Source: Hydractinia symbiolongicarpus (Eukaryota > Cnidaria > Hydrozoa > Anthoathecata > Hydractiniidae). From it: a stretch of DNA of 64,000 nucleotides. The position numbers were made by a program, and so were the translations under genes. Below the pieces are notes generated by a model that did not search any database, had not been told where the DNA came from, and saw only the letters and a list, made by a program, of their open reading frames with translations. Where the stretch lies: NCBI RefSeq assembly GCF_029227915.1, contig NC_079880.1:16572001-16636000 (forward strand), read 5' to 3'. Positions within the stretch are counted from its first letter, which is position 1; every line of letters begins with the position of its first letter. This document shows positions 56,356 to 64,000 of this stretch, piece by piece.

Positions 56356-57045
56356 TTGGTACCAAAAATTACAAATGAACACATTTCTTTGACACCCTTT
56401 TCAGTCATGAATGTGCGACTTGCAGCTCAAGTGTTGAGCGAATCTGTATTTCAAGCTTTACAGACATATGGTCCACCGGATGCAATTGGTACGGCCACAT
56501 ATTGCAGGATGTTGGACAAATTTTTTGACTGTATGAATGTTAGCAATTCTGTGGAATGTGTCAGAAAACAAAAACCATTTCTAAAACCATATGAAAACCT
56601 TGATGATGAACGTTTCACATGGTTGATTGATACCTTCTTAAAATACTTCACCGACTGGAAAATTTCTATCGCTGACCGAAATGATGCTCAGTATACCGAT
56701 AATGCTAGAGCGAATATGTTTATTTCTTGGCAAACCTATGAGGGACTTCAATTGACCGTTTACTTCAGTATTGAGCTCATAAAATACTTGCTATCTCAAA
56801 ATGTACCTTATGTATTTACCGAAAGATTTTGTCAAGATCCACTTGAAAATTATTTTGGCCAGCAACGGTCAATTGGACACCGTAAAGATAATCCTTCACT
56901 TAGGGATTTTGGTTACAACGACAATACAATTCGTACATCAAAATTATTTCGATCGATAGCTGGTAACTGCCGCAATGATGACCCTATACTCGCTACAATA
57001 GATGTTGAGACTGTTCCATGCCGTAAAAGAAACAAAAAGAACTAA
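56356..57045 (+). pseudogene. P-element/THAP9-type transposase C-terminal region, copy E
   Basis: The open block begins LVPKITNEHISLTPFSVMNV without a Met and is in frame with no start of its own. Motifs FSVMNVRLAAQVLS, CMNVSN, LKPYENLDDERFTWL and FTERFCQDPLENYFGQQRS belong to the part of P-element-family transposases that follows the catalytic core. It ends KRNKKN and stop. With the half THAP finger just upstream it is an internally deleted, non-autonomous P element. Confidence 0.82.
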
Positions 57046-57081
57046 CTTGTACACAACGAACTAATTAAACGGCTATTTTTA

Positions 57082-57662
57082 TAGCCACACATTTGAAAAA
57101 ACATATTTTTGGTATTAATCTTGCTCATGAAGTTGCTGCAATGTGAACTATTTTTGCAAGGTACGTATTTTTTCAAAAATTTTTATTTGCCTTTATTTTT
57201 TTGAAGTTTTCAAATTTTTCAGTTTCACGGTTTTTGGCAATAATAAAATTAGCTTACTTTATTTTCTTTTTTACTGTAATCTTAGTACCTTAGGCAGAAA
57301 TTTACGAGATTTAATTTAGCGATTAATGAAAAATTAGAAAAATATTGAAGAAATCTTTTTTGTGTGATACATAAACTTTCAAGAGCTGAAAAACCCCAAA
57401 AATAATTTTGACTTTTCAAAACATTTGCGAAACATTGTATTGAAAAAATTATTTTCTTCCTTCCCAAATTTTAAGCGAAAAGAATCAAAATTCACGAAAT
57501 CTGCTATATATAGGGATGAAGTTCAACATATTTTTTCTATACAACAGCAATAAAAAATAAGTGCCTTACCATAGATATGAAATTCTGGGACACAGTATCC
57601 TTCTAAAATATAAAGTTTATATGCCATTTGCCATAATAATGCTTTTTTCAAGTGTGTGGCTA
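57082..57662. mobile_element. Possible TA-flanked MITE with TAGCCACAC ends
   Basis: Left TAGCCACACATTTGAAAAAA pairs with the right end, which reverse-complemented reads TAGCCACACACTTGAAAAAA. Both ends abut TA, as in Tc1/mariner-type duplications. The 580-bp interior has no coding signal. Confidence 0.55.
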
Positions 57663-57679
57663 TAGTTTGTATAAGAGGT

Positions 57680-59103
57680 TCAATGACCTTTGTCCAGTGA
57701 TACAGATGATTTTTTTATCACAGTTCGAAGTGATCTGGTCTTCTTTTTTTTCGAGGCAATTTTATGTAGTTCAATTTTATCTTTCACCAAAGAAAACGTT
57801 CGCACAAGGATGTAAAGTGTTATCAAGTGATCCAACAAATTCAACGCTATTTCTTTTTCAACTTTTTCAGCATAAATATTTCTCAATTTATTGAAATTAC
57901 ACAAAATGTATGAATTTTCCATAAGTTTTGATACCATTTTTTTGCTGTCTATTTGTCTACCAAAATTAGCTGTTGATTCGCGAAATGATGTTTCGACTTC
58001 GGTAAATATTGCATGAACTTCTGGGGTAACACTCCATAGACCGCCTCTATCCTTAGCTTTTATTAGGACATCACTTTTGCAACTTTCATCGGCCGATTGC
58101 TTGCCAACTATAAGTATGTTCAAACATTGAACACCCAACATACTCTGTGTAGCTTTTGAACGTCTCAATCGCCTGTACATTGTGGAAAAGACATAACCAC
58201 TCAAATATTTTATGATATTGATTTCCTTGGCACTGTAACATGGTTTCGGAAATTCAACGGTGTTTTCTTTCACAATAGATAGATAGATAGATGTGCATAT
58301 TTTACATGGCTAGCCTCACAAATATCGAGGGATAAACCCTGTCTATTATTTCCAGGAGGGGCCATGGCGTAGATGGAGAGTCCTAGAGTATTTAATGCTC
58401 ATTTTGAGCTACGCAGACCCAGTTAGAGCCCGCGCTCTACTAGACAACTCCCGGCAACATCCAACGGCCCACACAGTGTGCCATCTTCCCAATTTCCCTC
58501 ACATGGCTTGGGTTAACCCGGGGCTATGGTAACATTCACTCGCCCATGTTGAATCGCCGTCAAGAGGAATGGAACCCCGGTCTCCCGCACAGAGTACGAG
58601 AGCTATAACCACTAATCTACGGCGCCACAGAACCTGTGATATGAGCCAAGACATGATTTGCTACCTCACAACCAAGTAGAACTGAACATTTCCGTGATAA
58701 TTTCTGAAAGATGACTTCATCTGCTGATATACATTTGTAAAATTTTGGATAAAATTTCTCAGCATTTCCCTTGAATTGACCAATTACATCACGAAGCATA
58801 TGATGCATTTGCCTCATCAAGTGTCACTGTGTAGCCATCAAATTCTTCACGTGTTTTCTCAGAGTAACATTCATCCTTTGCTAGCTTCAATGCACTAGCG
58901 TTTACATATTTCTTGAAGTATAGAGGATGTAGCAACTCTTCAGGGGTCTTTTTCACATTTTGTGATGTCGAAGCAATGGCAGAATCAGTATTTGTGGGTG
59001 CGTGTTTTACATTACGATGCCTGGTTAAACCACGTTGACTTTTGCATACTTTTTCGCACTCAGAACACTGAAATCCATCATCTGGCGCTCGGGCCACCCC
59101 CAT
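57680..59103 (-). pseudogene. C2H2 zinc-finger protein of TE-like type, broken by a SINE
   Basis: It starts at 59103 (MGVARAPDDGFQCSECEKVC) with one C2H2 finger, C-x2-C and HRNVKH. A frame change near 58800 leads to MHHMLRDVIGQFKGNAEKFY and HVLAHITG, where the SINE at 58627-58275 begins. After it the frame resumes ENTVEFPKPCYSAKEINIIK, with YLSGYVFSTMYRRLRRS, VRTFSLVKDKIELHK and KKKKTRSLRTVIKKS. I do not recognise a named family. The YLSGYVF block recalls the YxAGYV motif of P-element-like transposases, and cnidarians hold many such repetitive proteins, but that is weak. Non-functional as it stands. Confidence 0.6.
58275..58627 (-). mobile_element. tRNA-derived SINE, about 353 bp, TATC tail
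   Basis: On the minus strand the head reads GGCGCCGTAGATTAGTGGTT. It has a Pol III A box TAGATTAGTGG (58619-58609) and B box GGTTCCATTCC (58576-58566). The body ends GATATTTGTGAGGCTAGCC...GCACATC, then CTAT repeats. The 3' part matches 16354-16436. It interrupts the zinc-finger coding region. No target duplication was obvious. Confidence 0.85.
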
Positions 59104-59404
59104 TTTGATAACATGATTAGCGAGAACAATAGAAACGGCCCCGAGACGCCAGACTATCTTTTTTTCTTATGACTATGTTATTTCCAAAGCAATTCGCTAT
59201 TCCCAATCTTTAAAGGTACCGTCATCCGTCAAATTTGAGTTTGCGCAAGTTCCCTAATATTAAAATGCCCCACGTTGAGTGGGTCATATTTCTGTTCAAA
59301 GTCAGTCATGAATCGTCAGCCCTACACGGGGCGGTTTTTATATATTCAATCAAAATCGGAGCAAAAGATTAGCCCTACTTTGGGTATATGTATGCTCAAC
59401 CTCG
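59104..59404. other. Upstream of the zinc-finger gene, no gene seen
   Basis: Contains AGACTATCTTTTTTTCTTAT, shared with the divergent spacer of the composite array, so the two may share a terminal or promoter segment. Confidence 0.5.
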
Positions 59405-59590
59405 TCCCTGGTGGCATCTTGTATCTTTTCTAAAATCCGGACGGCGACTAGCCGCCCGGGATAAAAAAAGAGACAACAGGCGCTGCAACCTTGTTCCCAG
59501 CGCTTGTTGTCTCTTTTTATCTCGGGACGGCGAGACGAACCGTCGATGTTAGAAAAGATGCAAGATGCCCCCTGAGGACGAAGCTGCAGG
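59405..59590. mobile_element. Fold-back element with about 80-bp arms
   Basis: Left GGTGGCATCTTGTATCTTTT ... AAAAAGAGACAACAGGCGCTG pairs with right CAGCGCTTGTTGTCTCTTTT ... AAAAGATGCAAGATGCCCCC. The loop is about 15 bp (CAACCTTGTTCCC). A further CAGGCGCTGGGGGAACGAGG follows outside. GC content is well above the surroundings. Confidence 0.8.
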
Positions 59591-59644
59591 CGCTGGGGGA
59601 ACGAGGTTGATGTACCTTAGGAGTACTAATTTTCGCGGGTACAT

Positions 59645-59770
59645 TTTTTCGCCAATATCGCGTTTTTTGACCATTTTTTAGAAATTAAATGCCCACGAAA
59701 TATTTCGCGATGTTAAATTCGCGAAAATTAATACCCGCGAATTTCTTTGATTTCCGCCAGCGAAGGCGGA
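59645..59770. repeat. CGCGAAAATTAATACCCGCG palindromic repeat
   Basis: Several TTCGCG/CGCGAA units alternate with AT spacers (for example ATTTCGCGATG, ATTCGCGAAAATTAATACCC). The same theme occurs at about 32060-32150 and weakly at 53825-53880. Probably a dispersed MITE. Confidence 0.55.
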
Positions 59771-60798
59771 ATCTTTAAAATCGTCTGAGGAGATAGATAG
59801 AGAGATAGATAGAGATAGCGCGGCAGGTTGGACGCCTGAAACTTATCCAGACTAAAGCCCAAATCCTCGTTAGAACGAGGCTAAAATGAGATTTAAGCCA
59901 ATAAGAATCCTAACAGTGCAACAAATTGTTTTATTATCCAATGAACAATACTTTATTGCGCCCCGCCGAAGGGGCGCACATTTAGTGGACCGCGGGTATA
60001 TAGTGTTTGTGTTGTTAGAAATTTTTTTCCCATTCTCCTTCGCGGGGGACTTCTGATCGATCTTCCGACACGGCTCTGATATAACACAAATGTGTTTGGT
60101 ACCACCAAGACAAAAAAACACTTATCGAGCAAATCTTTTTTTGTCTCGGTGTCCTTGTTGTCTCTAAAGATTTGAATGCCATAAAACATGTTAATCGAGA
60201 TTCTTTTGTTATGCTAAATATGGAGCTTTGTAATACGAGGCTTCGTTTGCCTCGTTTAATGTGCTTAATTGTGAATTTATCTTCAAGAATAGATTTGTTT
60301 TTGTCTGAACCACGTTATTGCTAAACCTGTTAACGGTGAGTAAGTGGAAGGATTACTTTATGTCTTATATGAAATTAAACTTAGGACGGTTCCGGGAGTT
60401 GATCCAAAGGCGCAATACACCATTCTCCGATTTCAGTTTGTTCTGTAAAATACATAATTACTGCGTGGGACCTCGGCACTAATCTACATTTTCGTATGTA
60501 AACAAAGCTACGATGGCACTGAAGGGTCACACTTACAAAAAAAATTGAGACTTCTATTCAAAAAATTTAGACTTCTGTTTAAAAAAACAAAAACTCCTAT
60601 ACAAATAATTGAAGTAACTAATATTGAAAAACATGCAAACTTCTATTCATAATAATAAAAACTTTCATTGAAAAATTCAAAAAACTTCTGTAAAAAAAAA
60701 ATTGCGAACTTCTGTTAAAAACTTTGAAACTTCTATAACTTTTTTTGAAAGGTTCTATCGGCTACCGTAAAATTAATGATACTAAATTATAAACAAAC
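59771..60798. other. No gene; short hairpin at 59957-59977
   Basis: GCGCCCCGCCGAAGGGGCGC forms a short perfect GC hairpin. From about 60540 to 60740, AAAACTTCTRT-type units recur as a loose tandem repeat just upstream of the HECT-like gene. Confidence 0.5.
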
Positions 60799-62877
60799 AT
60801 GGACGCCGTGCTGGAGCAAATTGTACGCAGCCAGGTAGAATCGTACATGATGAATACTTCAAAGTCAACAGCAAGTAGTTATTGTAATGCAAACAACCCC
60901 GATGACGGTTGTTCAAGTTCTTCGAGCACTAGTAGTGCTAACAAAAAACGGAAAACAGAAACTCGTCTTGGCAATTTATTGTCAAGAGTTTGTCGAAAGG
61001 CCTCATCATCCTCTTCGAAAAGTTACACACCTCGAAAGATCAAAAAAGTACAAGTGAAATGGGAGCGACATAAGGATCGGAAGGATAGGAAGGATACGAA
61101 ATAGTAAAACACAAAGATGGCGGTGGATATCGATTCACCAAGGTGGAAGTTGGAACACCATTGAATTTTGAAGAGCTTAAATACAAAGCTTTGAAGTTGT
61201 ATTTTGACCAAAATGACTGTAATAGTTACATGGAGGCAGAATCAGAGTGCATGAAGTCGTTATGTGGTCCAAATGGGGAAACATTAGATGAAGATGAAGA
61301 CCTTTGGGCATACATTGAAAGGAAAGGTCTATTTTTATGGAAGTGTTGGTTTGTTTATCAACTAAATCTGTAGCATATGACCATGATAACGGGTATGAAG
61401 AAGCTGGTCAGGAAACTTTGAGTAAACAAAATGATTACTTGAAACTTTCACTGAGAACTTTTGCCATGCAATAATAGTACCAAAGGAAATTAGCAGGCGA
61501 CGTATATGTTCTGTTTGTAATTGCAGCTATATCGGAAACCAATTATTATTTGCATCCAAAATAATGAGTATAGTGCTTCTTGTATTGCAGATAGCAACTT
61601 GAACTTGTTTGGCAATTTGTTTGAACCTTCCTGTGTTGATGATGATCAATAGCTATAGCAACCAGTGGGAATGAGCCTTTGAATTTGGATAATGCAAGCG
61701 CAAGTTCTGATGTTACAGACGTAGTACAGCACATTGCTAAAATACACCGCATGACGATAAAGAAAGATTTGATGGATTTATTTATTACTAAGCAGGTGAG
61801 ACCATTTTGTATTTTACAATAATTAAGACCCTCTCTGAATACAATAAAACAATAATAAAAACACATGTCTTATTGAATTAGTTATCTTCTTTAAAGTCCA
61901 GGTATCCTAAGTCATAAAGTCCAAAGTATTCAGTTTATTATTTTATGTTGCTTTTCTATAATAACAGTTATCTTGTTGCATATATAGAATATAACACAAT
62001 GGCACAATGTATTTTGGTTTTCATCTTAGATCAATGTGACAGATGACATCCAATATATATGGATTGATCCTCGTGGCCAAGAAGAAAATGGTGCAGGGTC
62101 AAGTGTTTCTCGGGATATTTATTCTTCATTCTGGAATGAAGTATACAATGCATACTTGTATGGCGAGCAAGAAAGAGTGCCACAAATGATTTGTGCAAAC
62201 AAGAGTGGCGTGCAATTGGCATGATCATTTTAAAGGGGTATGTTGACACTGGTTACTTTCCAATTAGTTTGAGTCGAGCATTTTTATGTTTTTGTTTGTT
62301 CGGAGAAGTTCCAGAAAAGCTGCTGATATCTTCATTCCTGAAATACTTGTCATCAGATGAAAGTCAGTTGGTGACAAAAGCCATTGGTAAAAACGAAGGT
62401 GAGAATGTTATTCACAGTGATGAATTTGCTGAAATTTTGGAACAATTCAAATGCAAAACTGTAGTAACAGAATCAAATGTGTAATCAGTTATCATTGAAT
62501 TAGCTCGCCAGGAACTTGTACAGAAAAGTCACATTATAGCCTCATGTTGGGAAGTTGCCTTTTCAGAACTTTAAAAGAAGCCAGAATTTTCATCCATGGA
62601 GAATATTGTGAAGTTTTATGAAAGATTGGAACCAACCACAAAAAAGGTTGTAGCCTTGGTCAAAAATGTCCATACGAGTAGCAGTGCTGAACAAGACTCA
62701 TTCAATTATTTAAAGCGGTATGTGAGAGGTTTGGAAACCATTATGTTGAAAAAATTTATTAAGTTCATAACAGGCTCAGATAACATGGTTGTTGATACAG
62801 TAGAAATAATTTTCACGCGACGTGAAGAATTCAGCAATATATTGCAGTCATCTGAATGGGAGCTGGACATCATTTAA
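60799..62877 (+). pseudogene. HECT-domain-like (G2E3-type) TE-associated gene, decayed
   Basis: The N-terminal piece 60799-61104 is Ser-rich with basic runs. It shifts near 61100 into GGGYRFTKVEVGTPLNFEEL. The C-terminal piece starts near 62030 (VTDDIQYIWIDPRGQEENGA, SVSRDIYSSFWNEVYN), shifts near 62210, and continues EWRAIGMIILKGYVDTGYFP, RAFLCFCLFGEVPEKLL, two in-frame TAA codons, SFNYLKRYVRGLETIMLKKF and EWELDII at the end. This is the HECT-like module highly amplified in cnidarian and fish genomes. The segment with the usual catalytic-Cys loop (between GSDNMVV and REEFSNIL) is deleted. It converges with the integrase gene 290 bp away. Confidence 0.7.
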
Positions 62878-63168
62878 ACTGATTTTGGATCCTTTTTTGT
62901 TTTGTTGTTATGTTTGAACTGACACAGAATAGAGTTTCCAGTATTCTGTTTTGTTAACACTTTTTTATACAATTTTTAAGAGGGTTTTTAGGTCCAATAA
63001 AAAACTTTGTTTCGATTTATTTTCATTGTGTTTTTTTTATCAATTGTATAAATATCTGGGAAAATTGAAGAATGCCTGAAAATTATGAAGGGGTCTGTTT
63101 CATACTTCGATATTAAACACGTAATACTAAATTTGGATTAAAAAAAGAGTTTAAAGAGTTACTATGTT

Positions 63169-63999
63169 CTATGAATACTGTTCGATATTTGATAGCAAGT
63201 ACATGTACAGACGTAACGCATCTGAAACAACATTAGGAAAGTCCCATCCATTTTGCTGCATCAAAGTTTGTGCGAACTCCTTAAACTCGGGGGAAACATC
63301 TTCAACTGTGTTGTGGGTAACGCATGGATAAAATTGTTCAATTTCATCAGCATCTACGTTTATTAGGCAATCAGTGGAATGATACAAATGTGGCAAGTAA
63401 TACATTACATCCGGTCTTCCACGGGGGCCAGAGTTCCTACTCTTAGAAATAATGTGTGAATTCCACTCATCCCGAACAGTCTGTAACTCCTTGCGGATTA
63501 ACGGCATAAAGCAAAAACGTATGCAATCGACTAACACAGGATCCGAACTCGTAAAAACATTTAGGTCGGTCATATCTCTGAAAGATGATTTCCACCAACC
63601 AATGCGATCACGCTTTAAGGTAGACCAGTAGGACTCAATTCTTTGATTTTCCGGGGAAAAGATAATACTAAAAGAACCCAAGCTGTTTTGACTGTCAGTT
63701 GAACTATGTAAATAAACATGAATTGGCTCAATTAAAGAATGTTCGGTACCGTCATCTGCCTTGGTCTGACTGGGTATGCCTCCCAATTTATTGATCGAGT
63801 CTAAATAAAATTTTGCTACGATTTCCGGGAGTTTATTGGAGGATCCCACTTCAAGCCAGATTAATTTTCTCGAGAAGCCATCAATACAACCGTGGATCGA
63901 AAATCCAAAGGGTTTCAATTTGTCATGACCGTCAATGTGCCATGCGTAATTAGGCCCTCGCGAAACATATTTGCGTCTGTGAAGTCGTCTGTTTTTTCG
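63169..63999 (-). CDS. IS3EU-like transposase (integrase core), N-terminus outside the window
   Basis: The frame is open from the window edge to 63169; it does not begin at the TTG at 63918. Reading WHIDGHDKLKPFGFSIHGCI gives the first Asp. KADDGTEHSL gives the second Asp, and SPENQRIESYWSTLKR the Glu, so a D-D-E rve-type core is complete. The C-terminal part (RFCFMPLIRKELQTVRDEWN, PRGRPDVMYYLP) is typical of the cnidarian and fish integrase-domain proteins assigned to IS3EU DNA transposons. It would act in the nucleus on its own element ends, which were not found. No internal stop is present, unlike its HECT-like neighbour. Confidence 0.8.
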   Translation of the reverse strand, partial: RKNRRLHRRKYVSRGPNYAWHIDGHDKLKPFGFSIHGCIDGFSRKLIWLEVGSSNKLPEIVAKFYLDSINKLGGIPSQTKADDGTEHSLIEPIHVYLHSSTDSQNSLGSFSIIFSPENQRIESYWSTLKRDRIGWWKSSFRDMTDLNVFTSSDPVLVDCIRFCFMPLIRKELQTVRDEWNSHIISKSRNSGPRGRPDVMYYLPHLYHSTDCLINVDADEIEQFYPCVTHNTVEDVSPEFKEFAQTLMQQNGWDFPNVVSDALRLYMYLLSNIEQYS

Positions 64000-64000
64000 A

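Larger units (their letters stand above)
54382..56917 (+). repeat. Composite repeat copy E, the most complete copy
   Basis: Direct repeat of 43356-45890 and inverted partner of 49353-51653. It carries the Myb gene 5' part, the divergent promoter spacer and the THAP/P gene. Confidence 0.92.

Noticed and set aside
58566-58627. A genuine tRNA gene
   Set aside because: A and B boxes are present, but no cloverleaf acceptor pairing was seen and the sequence continues into a SINE body and tail.

Overview
The window is eukaryotic and reads as AT-rich invertebrate, most likely cnidarian, DNA. The reasons are a two-exon metabotropic-glutamate-like receptor with spliceosomal GT-AG borders, a tRNA-derived SINE with a tetranucleotide tail, and the mix of mobile elements: a Helentron with an endonuclease tail, Copia, P/THAP, Harbinger with a Myb partner, an IS3EU-like integrase and a HECT-like TE gene. 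The species assignment is inference. No bacterial operons, rRNA genes or CRISPR arrays are seen.

Layout. 0-2 kb: a 122-bp satellite and decayed Helentron pieces. 2-8 kb: gene-free DNA with one MITE. 8.16-11.08 kb (minus): the only convincing intact host gene, a class C GPCR whose signal-peptide exon lies 289 bp upstream of the main exon. 11-18.8 kb: MITEs, a 9-bp polypyrimidine minisatellite, a decayed SAP/SWIM-finger gene, a SINE tail and a decayed RPA-like OB-fold gene. 18.8-27.35 kb: two nested Copia elements on the minus strand. The younger (22847-27099) has identical LTRs, a perfect 5-bp target duplication and one unbroken 1305-codon gag-pol; it lies in the 5' leader of the older, broken one. 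27.35-33.8 kb: a MITE, a 128-bp satellite, an RPA-like gene with visible exons and a 54-bp minisatellite. 33.86-42.9 kb (minus): a Helentron (Rep, Pif1-type helicase, endonuclease) with two in-frame stops and two frameshifts, cut by a 3614-bp insertion made of three head-to-tail Helitron units whose precise removal restores the helicase frame.

43.2-57.1 kb is an array of near-identical direct and inverted pieces of a composite: a Harbinger transposase, its convergent two-exon Myb/SANT partner, and a divergently oriented, internally deleted P-element (THAP) gene. Fragments of a Ty3/gypsy integrase tail and a LINE endonuclease are spliced into it. 57.1-59.1 kb: a MITE and a zinc-finger gene broken by a SINE. 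59.1-60.8 kb: fold-back and palindromic repeats. 60.8-64 kb: a decayed HECT-like gene converging on an open IS3EU-like integrase that runs off the window.

Apart from the GPCR, almost every coding region belongs to a mobile element. The nesting gives relative ages: Helentron before the Helitron concatemer, and Copia-1 before Copia-2. All similarity statements come from reading the sequence; no database search was run.
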